NCBI RefSeq assembly: GCF_900114915.1
Contig: NZ_FOUS01000012.1
Coordinates: 1-64,000 of the forward strand
DNA length: 64,000 nucleotides
Source of the DNA: Bradyrhizobium sp. Rc3b
GTDB taxonomy: Bacteria > Pseudomonadota > Alphaproteobacteria > Rhizobiales > Xanthobacteraceae
Reading direction: 5' to 3'
Part shown: positions 54,894 through 63,374 of the stretch, piece after piece
How the letters are laid out: each line of letters starts with the position of its first letter
Position numbering within the stretch: the first letter of the stretch is position 1
The notes under the pieces: generated by a model
Database searches by the model: none
The model's input: the letters and a program-made list of their open reading frames with translations, nothing else
What the model was told of the DNA's origin: nothing
Program-made: the position numbers and the translations under genes

Positions 54894-55843
54894 TGAAGAG
54901 CATCGTGACGCGGTTCCGCGCATATCAACTCGGAGTTCCCGGCTCGTCCTTCTCGTACTTCGCAGACGGACACTTCACGGTGATCGAGGGGCGCCTGACC
55001 GAGCTCAGCCAGGTCGCGCTCCAGTACGAGATGCACCGCTGCGGCGTAGAGACCGCCAATACTCTCCACATCACCAGTTGGGACGCGGACCACTGCAATC
55101 GGCACGAACTGCAGGAACTCCTCGACCTGGTTCGGCCGCTCCGGATCGAGTGCCCCGGCTATGATCCTTATACCGACCATGGAGAAGGCTGCCTCGAGAT
55201 CATCGCCGCCTACAGGGACGCGCAGCTGAAGGCGAACCGCACGCCGATGATCCGCCACCTCACGCCCAAGTACATCGCCGCACTTCAGAAGGCCGGGGAT
55301 CTGGCGTTCGAGGACACGCTCTACAATCCGTTTCGTATTGACGAAGATTGCGCCAACAACAATTCGACGGTGAAGCACTTTCGCAAAGGCAGCTTCAACG
55401 TCTTCAGCCTCGGCGACGTCGAATCCCCGAACATCTCGGCGCGCTTGCGGCGCTCGCGGATCCTGAAGTCGGAGACCGACGTGATGATCCTCGCTCATCA
55501 CGGGGCGGACAACGGCTTCACCACCAAGGGCTTTCTCGCCCGCTTGGAGCCGCGGCTCGCGATCTGCTCGTCGAACTACGCCAACCAATACGATCATCCG
55601 CGCGACGAGATCCGGGAACTGCTCCACGAGCAAGGCATCCGGCTCATGACGACCAAGACGGGAGACGTGATCGTCAAGTCGATCGGCGACCACACCGGCG
55701 CCTATCGCGCCGTCAACCTCAAGGGCAATTCGAAAGACATCTCCTCGACGATGGACTTCCGCTCGAAGAAGGGCCGGATCCTGTCCTTCAACGAGGACAC
55801 ACTGCGACAGAGATATCAGGGTCGGAGACGTTACGGCCCCTAG
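54890..55843 (+). CDS. ComEC-like metallo-beta-lactamase-fold protein (first)
   Basis: 317 residues. The MBL metal loop reads ITSWDADHCNRHE (residues 61-73), so it keeps Asp65, Asp67 and His68 of HxHxDH but has Trp64 in place of the first His. FSLGDVES gives Asp176 and ILAHHGADNGF gives His203-His204, as in ComEC/Rec2-type MBL domains. No signal peptide or membrane part. It is the first gene of the operon; the second MBL gene follows 71 bases later. Substrate unknown; a phosphodiesterase or nuclease is the usual range for this branch. Confidence 0.85.
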   Translation: MMKSIVTRFRAYQLGVPGSSFSYFADGHFTVIEGRLTELSQVALQYEMHRCGVETANTLHITSWDADHCNRHELQELLDLVRPLRIECPGYDPYTDHGEGCLEIIAAYRDAQLKANRTPMIRHLTPKYIAALQKAGDLAFEDTLYNPFRIDEDCANNNSTVKHFRKGSFNVFSLGDVESPNISARLRRSRILKSETDVMILAHHGADNGFTTKGFLARLEPRLAICSSNYANQYDHPRDEIRELLHEQGIRLMTTKTGDVIVKSIGDHTGAYRAVNLKGNSKDISSTMDFRSKKGRILSFNEDTLRQRYQGRRRYGP

Positions 55844-55914
55844 GAAAGCGCCCAGAAGCCTCAACGCGGCCTTCCGATGTCCGGAAAACACCGCATAGAT
55901 CGGGAGAGACCGAA

Positions 55915-57051
55915 ATGACGGCTAAACTTATCTTTCATCCCCTCGGCAACGCCGACTGCACCCGCATCGACATGGCCAACGGCCGCAAGATGCTGGTCGA
56001 CTACGCCGATATGCGCAATCCCGACGACATGTGGGACGTCCGCGTCGACCTGCCCGAGGCGCTCAAGGCCGACCTGCGCGCGGCGAAGCGCGACTACTAC
56101 GACGTGGTCTGCTACACCCATCTCGACGACGACCATTGCTGCGGTTCGGGCGACTTCTTCTGGCTCGAACATGCCGCGAAATACCAGGGCGAAGGCCGGA
56201 TCAAGATCGACGAGTTGTGGGTGCCTGCGGCGGCGATCCTGGAGGACGGTTGCGAAGATAGCGCGCGCATCATCCGTCAGGAGGCGCGGCACCGGTTGCG
56301 CGTCGGCAAGGGCATCCGCGTCTTTTCGCGCCCGACCAAGCTCAAGGAATGGCTGGAGAAGCAGGGCCTGACTCTGGAATCGCGTGCGCACCTCATCACC
56401 GACGCCGGCCAGTACGTACCCGGCTTGTCGATGTTCGGTCCCGAACAGGTCCAGTTCTTCATCCACAGCCCTTTCGGCTGGCATCAGAACGAGAGCGAGA
56501 TCGTCGACCGCAACCAGCACAGCGTGGTCTTCCAGGCGACGTTCCGGGAGGGAAGCCGCGAGACCTGCGCGCTTTTCATGTCGGACATCAACTACGACTC
56601 GATCAACCAGATCGTGACCACGTCCAAGCGCCACGGTAACCAGGACCGGCTGCTCTGGGACATCTTCAAGATCCCGCACCACTGCTCCTACCTCTCGATC
56701 GGGCCGGAGAAGGGCGTCGATGTCACCAAGCCGACCGAGGAGGTCAAATGGCTGTGCGAGACCCAGGGGCGCGAGCGCTCCATCATGATGTCCACCAGCT
56801 GGTCGATCCCGACTCGGGGCAGTGACGAGGACCTCGATCCGCAGCCGCCGCACCGCCAAGCCGCGGCCTACTACCGCTCGGTCGCAGACCTCAAGGACGG
56901 CCAGTTCAAGTTCACTATGGACCTGCCCTCGAAGAGCAAGCCGAAGCCGACGACCATCGAGATCACCGAGCGCGGCGCCCAGCTGCTGCTCGTTTCCGCC
57001 ACCGCCGCCGGCGCAGTGAGCGTGGCGGCAACCCCGGTGCGGGCGGGCTAG
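55915..57051 (+). CDS. ComEC-like metallo-beta-lactamase-fold protein (second)
   Basis: 378 residues from an ATG with GGGAGAG six bases before. The metal loop is complete: CYTHLDDDHCCGSG (His69, Asp71, Asp73, His74), then FMSDINYD (Asp224) and FKIPHHCSYLS (His255, His256). The chain ends in a flexible tail rich in Ala, Val and Gly that closes with PVRAG, so a glycine is the last residue. The E2-E1-JAB gene starts two bases after its stop. A C-terminal Gly next to an E1/E2 gene is what a conjugated substrate would have; see findings. Confidence 0.87.
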   Translation: MTAKLIFHPLGNADCTRIDMANGRKMLVDYADMRNPDDMWDVRVDLPEALKADLRAAKRDYYDVVCYTHLDDDHCCGSGDFFWLEHAAKYQGEGRIKIDELWVPAAAILEDGCEDSARIIRQEARHRLRVGKGIRVFSRPTKLKEWLEKQGLTLESRAHLITDAGQYVPGLSMFGPEQVQFFIHSPFGWHQNESEIVDRNQHSVVFQATFREGSRETCALFMSDINYDSINQIVTTSKRHGNQDRLLWDIFKIPHHCSYLSIGPEKGVDVTKPTEEVKWLCETQGRERSIMMSTSWSIPTRGSDEDLDPQPPHRQAAAYYRSVADLKDGQFKFTMDLPSKSKPKPTTIEITERGAQLLLVSATAAGAVSVAATPVRAG

Positions 57052-57053
57052 GC

Positions 57054-59288
57054 GTGACGATCCACGCCTGGTGGGCCGCCTTCGGGGAGGCGACGACGGT
57101 CGACGACGTCGCCCCCGGACTGGCGCGTTCGTTCGCGGAAGCTGTGCTCGCCGGCATTCCGGCCACCACGTTCGTCGAGATCAAGGAGGACAAGGCGACC
57201 AGCTATGTTGGCGTCCATGTCGAGATCGACGTGGAGCGTCCCCAAGACCTAGCCCACCCGATCCGCGCCCACGAGCCGATCGGTATTCTCTTCCCGTCGC
57301 TGCAGGGCCGTCCTGCGGTACTGGCGCTGCGGAACGACTTTCCCCACACCATGCATCAGAATGGCGTGCCCGAAGGAATGCCGTTCTCGCTTTGCGTGGA
57401 CGATCGGCCGTGGTCGGAAGCGCGCCTGACCTACACGCCAACGGAATTGTCGCGGCTCGTCCAGCTTTGGCTGGCCAAGGCGGCGCGCGGCGAACTCCAT
57501 GATCCGGCGCAACCGCCGGACCCACTATTCTATGATGCGGACATGTCCTTGGTGTTGCCGCGCAGCGTCTTCGAGGCGGGGTCCACGATCTCCGAGTTTG
57601 CGGGCTTCGTACGTGCCGACAATCAGGGCCTGGTATTCGCCCTTCCGTCCAACGAGGGTCGGTTGGGTGGCGTCGGCCTGACCGTGATGGCTTTCGCACT
57701 CCCGCCGCAAATCATGACCTCGATCCGGCGCCTGCCTCGAACTCTGGAAAGTCTAGCCGCGGAACTTGCGCCAACCGGCCTCAAGCTGCTGGACGAGATC
57801 AAGGAGAGATTGAAGGCTTGGACGGGGATCGCCGCCGACGGCGCCAGGCGGATGGACGGCCGACTCGCCATCATCGTTGGTCTCCCTGTGACCACCGAAG
57901 GAGGACGGGGCGCCGACGATTTCCGAGCCTTTATCACCGCCAATACCGCGGGCGAGATCGGGGTCCTTCTGGGCGTACTGCACGCCAATAACAGCAACGT
58001 CGGTAAGGGTTACGTCCGGGCGTTCCCTGAAGCGCCGATCGCGGGAGTTTCGTTGCCTGTTGCACCAGCGCAGGTTCACTTCGCCTTCGATCGGGATCTC
58101 GCAGCTACGATCGCTGGTACCGAGACTACGGACCGAAGAAAGGTCGTGCTGATCGGCGCCGGCTCGCTCGGCTCTCAACTCGCCATGGATCTCGCCCGCC
58201 AAGGCGCTTTCGAGTGGACCGTCGTCGACGGTGACGCGCTCCTGCCGCACAACATGGCGCGGCACGCGCTGTTGGCGGACGAGATCGGCGCGCCCAAGGC
58301 CAACGCTTTGGCTAGGCAGGTGTCGGCGTTGCTGAACGAGCCCCAATCCGCGATCGTGGCCAGCGTGCTCACGCCGAACGCGGATCAGCAGACGGCGCTG
58401 GATGCCGCCTATGCAGCTGCCTCCATTATCGTTGACGCATCGGCGTCGGTCGGCGTCGCTCGCCACTTGAGCGATCTGCCCTTTGCCGCGCGACGCGTCT
58501 GTGCCTTCTTCAATCCTTCGGGCACCGCCGTCGTTCTGCTCACGGAAGATGCGCGGCGCAATGTCACGCTGCGCGATCTCGAGGCGCAATATCACCGCCT
58601 CCTTCTGACCGAGCCGTCTCTGGCCAAGCATCTTGACGTCTCCCAGGGGGGCGTGCGCTACAGCGGGTCGTGCCGTTCCTTGACGAATAAGATACCGGCA
58701 ACGCGAGCGGCCCTCTTAAGCGCCCTGGCTGCAGGCGGGATCACCGAGGATCTTGCGAGCGATAGTGCCAAATTGACAATCTGGACCCTGGGCGAGCGCG
58801 GCTCGGTTAAGGTCGTCCAAAGAGAAGGCGAACCGGTTTACCGGTTTACGGTCGGCAATTGGCAGGTCAGCTATGATCGCGGATTTCTTGTTCAACTTGC
58901 TGCATTGCGCGATCTCCGCCTGCCGAACGAGACTGGAGGGGCATTCGTCGGTATCGCTGACTGGAGCCGTTCCTCTCTTCATCTTGCTCATGCGTTCCCC
59001 GAACCCGAGGACAGTGTCAGTAGCCGGACCCGGTTCGAGCGCGGCGTCGTCGGCTTAGCGAAGTCTATCGACGACGTAGCGCGTCGGTCGATGCATCAGG
59101 TAAGATATCTTGGCGAATGGCATTCGCATCCGCGCTACGCGAGCGCGCGACCTAGCGAAACCGACATCGCGCAACTTGCCTATCTGGGCGCAGAACTTGC
59201 CGCAGACGGCTTGCCCGGGCTGATGGCGATTGCGGCCCACTGTGGAGAGTTTTCCCTGCTTAGCTTCGATCCGACGCGTTCAAGATGA
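57054..59288 (+). CDS. E2-E1-JAB triple fusion (ubiquitin-like conjugation and deconjugation)
   Basis: 744 residues, GTG start. Residues 1-150 are E2-like: PIGILFPSLQGRP leads to PFSLCVDDRPW with the presumed catalytic Cys114. Residues 355-600 are a ThiF/E1 domain: VVLIGAGSLGSQLAMDLA (from about 365), WTVVDGDALLPHNMARH, and GSCRSLTNKI with presumed catalytic Cys540. Residues 630-744 are a JAB/JAMM peptidase: WHSHPRYASARPSETD supplies His690, His692, Ser701 and Asp704. All three sites look intact. Type II CBASS has the same activities in two proteins (Cap2 E1-E2 and Cap3 JAB). Here no CD-NTase is near. Confidence 0.9.
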   Translation: MTIHAWWAAFGEATTVDDVAPGLARSFAEAVLAGIPATTFVEIKEDKATSYVGVHVEIDVERPQDLAHPIRAHEPIGILFPSLQGRPAVLALRNDFPHTMHQNGVPEGMPFSLCVDDRPWSEARLTYTPTELSRLVQLWLAKAARGELHDPAQPPDPLFYDADMSLVLPRSVFEAGSTISEFAGFVRADNQGLVFALPSNEGRLGGVGLTVMAFALPPQIMTSIRRLPRTLESLAAELAPTGLKLLDEIKERLKAWTGIAADGARRMDGRLAIIVGLPVTTEGGRGADDFRAFITANTAGEIGVLLGVLHANNSNVGKGYVRAFPEAPIAGVSLPVAPAQVHFAFDRDLAATIAGTETTDRRKVVLIGAGSLGSQLAMDLARQGAFEWTVVDGDALLPHNMARHALLADEIGAPKANALARQVSALLNEPQSAIVASVLTPNADQQTALDAAYAAASIIVDASASVGVARHLSDLPFAARRVCAFFNPSGTAVVLLTEDARRNVTLRDLEAQYHRLLLTEPSLAKHLDVSQGGVRYSGSCRSLTNKIPATRAALLSALAAGGITEDLASDSAKLTIWTLGERGSVKVVQREGEPVYRFTVGNWQVSYDRGFLVQLAALRDLRLPNETGGAFVGIADWSRSSLHLAHAFPEPEDSVSSRTRFERGVVGLAKSIDDVARRSMHQVRYLGEWHSHPRYASARPSETDIAQLAYLGAELAADGLPGLMAIAAHCGEFSLLSFDPTRSR

Positions 59289-59316
59289 ACGCCTATTTCG
59301 GAGGGCATTTCTTGCC

Positions 59317-60480
59317 ATGAGCTCGACTGATATTCAGACAAGCTTCGAACGCCATCCTGCTCGAGGTGATTTCCTCACCGCGACAAAAGCAGAGGATACG
59401 ATAGGGCTTTGCCTCTCCGGGGGTGGCTTCCGGGCTATGATTTATCATGTTGGCGCGCTCGTTCGGCTCAATGAGCTAGGTCTGCTTTTCCGGCTTGATC
59501 AAGTTAGCAGCGTTTCCGGCGGTTCGATCACTGCTGGCATGCTGGCCCTCGCTTGGCATCGACTCCAGTTTACCGCCGACGGGGTTGCCACAAACTTCAA
59601 CGAAATAGTCGCAAAGCCATTGCTTGCATTCGCCGGCCATGATTTGGACGTGCGTGCGATCGTGCTTGGGTTGCTTCCCGGTCGTAGTGCCGCGGATGAA
59701 GTCGCTCGCGCCTACGATGCGCATCTGTTTAATGGCGCTACACTACAGGACGTCACCGATCGCCCGCGCTTCACGTTCATGGCAACGAACTTGCAAACAG
59801 GCAGCGGTTGGAGGTTTGCAAAGGATTATGCAGCTGACCATCGCGTTGGCCAAATCGAAAGGCCAACGCTCAGTTTGTCGCGGGTGGTCGCTGCATCGTC
59901 GGCCTTTCCACCATTCCTTTCACCGGTCCGAATTGAATTTCGAGACGGTGATGTGAAGCCGATGTCGGGCACTGACCTTCATCGCGCTCCATTCACGCGG
60001 ACTGCCGTTCTTACCGATGGCGGAGTTTACGACAATATGGGTCTTGAGCGCATCTGGAGGCGGTGTCGGACAGTGCTTGTTAGCAATGCCGGTCGCAATA
60101 CGCCTGAGGTTGGTTCACCAACCGGCCGGTGGGTAGGCCAGCTTTTTAGAACGCTTGAGCTTGTCTCTCAACAAGCTGAGAATTCGCGCAAGCGCATCCT
60201 GTTTGGTGTGAACAATCTTGGTCAGCGAAAAGTTGCCTATTGGGGCATCGACACTTCGATCGCTGACGATAATGTGTCTGGTGTGCCAGCCATTTCTGCG
60301 GAGCAGACGAAACGTGTAGCATCGATGCGCACTCGCTTGAATGCGTTCGAGCTCGAAGAGATCGATCTACTCTTAATGGCGGGCTACGCCGGCGCTGCGG
60401 CCTCCTTATCTGCGCGCGGGCTAGCAGTTCAACAACAGGCGACGTTTGATGCGCTGCCTTTGTGGGGCAGTCGGCCTTGA
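59317..60480 (+). CDS. Patatin-like phospholipase
   Basis: 387 residues from the ATG at 59317. The oxyanion loop is LCLSGGGFRAMIYHVG, the nucleophile is Ser67 in SSVSGGSITAG, and the catalytic Asp234 is in LTDGGVYDNMGLE. This is the full patatin dyad. It starts 28 bases after the fusion gene. Patatins such as CapV are membrane-degrading effectors in CBASS, so I infer that this one is the effector of the operon. The GGAGGG site is 11 bases from the ATG, a bit far. Confidence 0.92.
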   Translation: MSSTDIQTSFERHPARGDFLTATKAEDTIGLCLSGGGFRAMIYHVGALVRLNELGLLFRLDQVSSVSGGSITAGMLALAWHRLQFTADGVATNFNEIVAKPLLAFAGHDLDVRAIVLGLLPGRSAADEVARAYDAHLFNGATLQDVTDRPRFTFMATNLQTGSGWRFAKDYAADHRVGQIERPTLSLSRVVAASSAFPPFLSPVRIEFRDGDVKPMSGTDLHRAPFTRTAVLTDGGVYDNMGLERIWRRCRTVLVSNAGRNTPEVGSPTGRWVGQLFRTLELVSQQAENSRKRILFGVNNLGQRKVAYWGIDTSIADDNVSGVPAISAEQTKRVASMRTRLNAFELEEIDLLLMAGYAGAAASLSARGLAVQQQATFDALPLWGSRP

Positions 60481-60503
60481 TAATGAGGCGATGGGCTTAA
60501 CGG

Positions 60504-60537
60504 AAAGGGCTCTGGAAACTCCAGAGCCCTTTTGTTT
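60504..60537. terminator. Rho-independent terminator, two-sided
   Basis: A 12-base perfect stem AAAGGGCTCTGG / CCAGAGCCCTTT with loop AAACT, followed by TTTTGTTTTT. It is 23 bases after the patatin stop, closes the operon, and also lies just past the stop of the convergent gene. Confidence 0.9.
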
Positions 60538-61485
60538 TTAGACCTTCACGCCGGCAAGAGCCGACCGGAACGCATCAAGTGGGCTTCGCGATGGCAGCTG
60601 AAAACCCTTCGGCATCGTAATCGTCGTCTTGTCCCGCTCTCTCTTACACGACAGCGAGAGTAATCCAGCCTCGTACTTTCTACGCTTCGGGTTGTCGTGC
60701 TCATTTGCCAACTTGCAAATGGCAGCCAACGCAGCAGGTTGGAAAAAATCCTCTACTTCGCGGAGTGTGTCGAGGATTGCCTCAGTCCGCTTGGCCAAGC
60801 CTTCCATCTTGTTTCGGATGGCGCCGATGAGTTTTGCAGCTTTCTCCGGCTCTCCGGCAAGCGTGATCTGCGCTGCCGCGAAGTCCGCCATCAATCGGTT
60901 GAACTCTTGGCGCATATCCAATCCTGGAGCACACAATCTTGTCGGCAATGACGCGCCGATAATGCGTCGATCCATGGCGGCAGCAGCGGGCAGCGTATCG
61001 AATACCCAGGGCATCTGGATCTCTAGCTGACCACGGACTTTACTGAAATATCGGAATACTTCCGAATTCGAGATCGCATTCAAGTACTCGACGAAAGGGT
61101 GGATTGCGACCTTGATCTCGCGAACGCGCCGGAGCGCATCCTGTCTATTGACTGCCGCATCGAAGTCGGCAGTGTATTTCTCGAAGTCTTCGCCATAGAT
61201 CGTCTTGGCACAAATCCAGCCGACCAAGAAACGAGATTCGCCTTTGCGCATGACGAAGCCAGCAAGGTGCTGATGGTGGCCGTGTACGCAGGAAAACATC
61301 TCCCTTTCTGATTTCCTGAGATCATACTTATACTCGACGTATGGCTCCTCGTTCCCGGCCGGAAGTTCATAAACGAGGTTAGGTAGGCTTTCGGGATCAT
61401 CAGTCATTAGCTCCGTATCGAGGAGCTGGTCGTCGCTCAATGTTTCCCAGTGGCGCCGCGTGGTGCGGGCCTGCGGTCTCAACAT
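60538..61485 (-). CDS. Protein of unknown function with a Cys/His cluster
   Basis: 315 residues. Residues 65-95 read FSCVHGHHQHLAGFVMRKG, then FLVGWICAKTIYGEDFEKY, so one Cys and three His lie close together with a second Cys 30 residues on, possibly a metal site. The middle and end are helical with many charges (KMEGLAKRTEAILDTLREVEDFF). No known domain. It converges on the patatin gene over the shared terminator. Its own start (MLRPQARTT) is tentative. Confidence 0.65.
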   Translation of the reverse strand: MLRPQARTTRRHWETLSDDQLLDTELMTDDPESLPNLVYELPAGNEEPYVEYKYDLRKSEREMFSCVHGHHQHLAGFVMRKGESRFLVGWICAKTIYGEDFEKYTADFDAAVNRQDALRRVREIKVAIHPFVEYLNAISNSEVFRYFSKVRGQLEIQMPWVFDTLPAAAAMDRRIIGASLPTRLCAPGLDMRQEFNRLMADFAAAQITLAGEPEKAAKLIGAIRNKMEGLAKRTEAILDTLREVEDFFQPAALAAICKLANEHDNPKRRKYEAGLLSLSCKRERDKTTITMPKGFQLPSRSPLDAFRSALAGVKV

Positions 61486-62066
61486 TCAATCTCCTATCGT
61501 TGGTTGCGGGACGCGACTCGGTACTACGCTGAGATTATACCCGCTTCCGTATATGTTCCGGCAACAAGTTCCCCTATCCCGCGTATTCACAGCCGGCGCG
61601 GCGGAAAGCGGCGGCAGAAACCCCGTTCGTCGCACGGGGGCCGGCGCGAGGTACGTCGCAACGAATGGCGCTGCCTTTGCTGGCGATGAAGAAGGACGGT
61701 CGGAGACAGTGCTCGCTCAACCCATCTGTCTCATAAACGAGAGCGTCGATATCGAAGCGGCAGAGTCTTCCATTCTGCGCGCGGGCACCACGGCGAGCCG
61801 CTGGCTGCACTGCCTTGAAACCGCCACGGACTCAGCCCCCACTAGAGAACTCTAAACCCATCAGACCGACATCAACCCGTGTCGCGATGGCGAAGAATAT
61901 TGAATAAGGGTCATCAGCGGCCCGCAAATGAAGACCCGGCACGCCGCCGGTTACTAAGATCTTCCCGGTGCTCACGCGGAGCACCGTGCCCAGTGGGTTA
62001 TGACTGAGCAGGGACGATTCATCACGCAGCTCGCTTGGCGAAAGCCAAGCACGTGGGGATTGTCCT
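61486..62066. other. Non-coding or unassigned stretch
   Basis: Several short open frames occur on both strands, but none has a good ribosome site, a hydrophobic or motif pattern, or overlap logic. I do not call a gene. Confidence 0.45.
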
Positions 62067-62195
62067 ATGAAGACCATCGGCTGGGCCGCAATTATCTACA
62101 ACATCCACGACGCCTACACCTTCGGCGCAGTCGTCCTGCTCATTGCCGGCGAGATCGCTCTTGCGTGCTTATCCCGAAGGGGAGGTAGCGGATGA
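62067..62195 (+). CDS. Very small membrane protein
   Basis: 42 residues: MKTIGWAAIIYNIHDAYTF, then a membrane helix GAVVLLIAGEIALACL and a basic end. GGGGA lies seven bases before the ATG. Its TGA overlaps the next small start. Plausible phage- or element-type small gene. Function unknown. Confidence 0.45.
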   Translation: MKTIGWAAIIYNIHDAYTFGAVVLLIAGEIALACLSRRGGSG

Positions 62196-62278
62196 AAGGT
62201 ATTGTCAACGAACCTGCATTTAAGTTGTTTTTAACCATCTATCGCTATGGTGATGGTCCCGAAATCCACTTTCACTAG
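62192..62278 (+). CDS. Very small reading frame
   Basis: 28 codons (MKGIVNEPAFKLFLTIYRYG...), with an ideal GGAGG six bases before the ATG, and overlapping the stop of the previous frame as ATGA. No known relative. The strong ribosome site is the only support. Confidence 0.35.
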   Translation: MKGIVNEPAFKLFLTIYRYGDGPEIHFH

Positions 62279-62295
62279 CAATTTCAGAGGCGTCC

Positions 62296-62481
62296 ATGAG
62301 CGAATCAAGCCGAAATGTCCAAAAAGCTGACGTCCATAAATTGGACATCCGTGCCGCGCTCGCTACCGGTCTGCACCGGCTTGTCGTCCGCACTCGGAAA
62401 GTCAGGCTGAATTGGTGGAGCGGCAATGTCGCCGTCGAGGAGAGCGTCACCACCGTGGAGCCGACCGATGCGCGGCACTGA
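62296..62481 (+). CDS. Small hypothetical protein
   Basis: 61 residues starting MSESSRNVQKADVHKLDIR, with GAGG seven bases before the ATG. It overlaps the HTH gene by 14 bases in another frame. It is basic in the middle (GLHRLVVRTRKVRLNWW). No known family. Confidence 0.4.
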   Translation: MSESSRNVQKADVHKLDIRAALATGLHRLVVRTRKVRLNWWSGNVAVEESVTTVEPTDARH

Positions 62482-62701
62482 ACTCCCGGAATGGCGCAAG
62501 CGTAACAGCTTCACCCAGGATACGCTGCGAATCGCGCTGGGTGTCAAATCCCGGCAGACCATTATCACCTGGGAGAAGCAGGCCGATCCGCTGCCGCGCT
62601 TGGTCGAGCTGGCCCTGTTGGCGCTGGAGAATTTCCCGGAAGAGAGGAACGTGACAGCGCTGGCGACGGTCCATCGGACGCCTATCCCGGCGTCGTTTTA
62701 G
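62468..62701 (+). CDS. Small helix-turn-helix protein
   Basis: 77 residues. LPEWRKRNSFTQDTLRIALG, then VKSRQTIITWEKQADPLPRL, reads as an XRE-type HTH, with a final helix LVELALLALENF. GGAG lies seven bases before the ATG. Overlaps the previous gene and runs 20 bases into the convergent HEPN-like gene. Probably a small repressor. Confidence 0.65.
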   Translation: MRGTELPEWRKRNSFTQDTLRIALGVKSRQTIITWEKQADPLPRLVELALLALENFPEERNVTALATVHRTPIPASF

Positions 62702-63215
62702 CCTTCTTATCGGCGGCTCCTTTGGCGTCGGTCGCAATCACGATATAGCTGCCGCAGTGGCGGATGGCATCGGTCACTAGGTCCGTGTCATTCATGCTCT
62801 TGATGCCTTCTTTGCGCGCGCCTTCTGGAGTCATAGCCAAATAAGCGTCGCGGACTTTCTGGCTTTTCTCCTTGATTTTATCCACTTGGAGGGAGTGAAC
62901 GAGTTCGTTCCGTACATGTGAGCATAGAGACAAAAGCTCCCAGATCGGCCGACCGACTTCGGGTGGATCGATCCTATCCCTCAATTCTTCGATCTTCTTT
63001 CCGGTGTAGAAGAAATGGCTGGGGTCCTTTCCGTAAGCTTCGAGCAGTTCGATCATGAAGCCTTCAACGATGACCTGTGTCTTTACGACGGACAGCATCA
63101 TTTGCTCGGTGCGCCTAACGAGCTCCATTGCTCGCTTGTGAGTATCCTCAAAGAGCTTCTCCTGCTCGGTCAGCTCCGGCTTGTCAGCAAATATGAAATT
63201 CTTCTCGTTGGCCAT
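62682..63215 (-). CDS. HEPN-like protein of unknown function
   Basis: 177 residues, all helical. HKRAMELVRRTEQMMLSVVK and VIVEGFMIELLEAYGKD form the first helices. WELLSLCSHVRNELVHSLQ carries R-N-x3-H, the Rx4H mark of HEPN domains. HEPN proteins are often RNases in toxin or defence systems, but many are inactive. The start at 63215 has GGGAG four bases before. It overlaps the 3' end of the convergent HTH gene. Confidence 0.6.
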   Translation of the reverse strand: MANEKNFIFADKPELTEQEKLFEDTHKRAMELVRRTEQMMLSVVKTQVIVEGFMIELLEAYGKDPSHFFYTGKKIEELRDRIDPPEVGRPIWELLSLCSHVRNELVHSLQVDKIKEKSQKVRDAYLAMTPEGARKEGIKSMNDTDLVTDAIRHCGSYIVIATDAKGAADKKAKTTPG

Positions 63216-63374
63216 CAGCTCCCTCTCGGGTTGCGCAAACCATGACATAATTCGGGAGGTGGTTTTATTTCCGGCATGCGCTCACAAGGGTGCTTTTACA
63301 TTAACCGGCTGCCGGGGCCTGCTGTCGGACGCCGCTGCGCGAAGACGAGGACAACGATTTTGGCAAAGGATGGC

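Noticed and set aside
54782..55891. A 369-codon minus-strand frame opposite the first MBL gene
   Set aside because: The plus frame has MBL motifs; the antisense frame has none and would run against the operon.
54340..60480. Calling the locus a standard type II CBASS or Bil system
   Set aside because: No CD-NTase gene and no stand-alone ubiquitin-like gene is present, and E2, E1 and JAB are fused in one protein, so neither name fits.
61460..61855. A 131-codon plus-strand frame after the Cys/His-cluster gene
   Set aside because: Overlaps the start of the minus gene, has no ribosome site and no motif.
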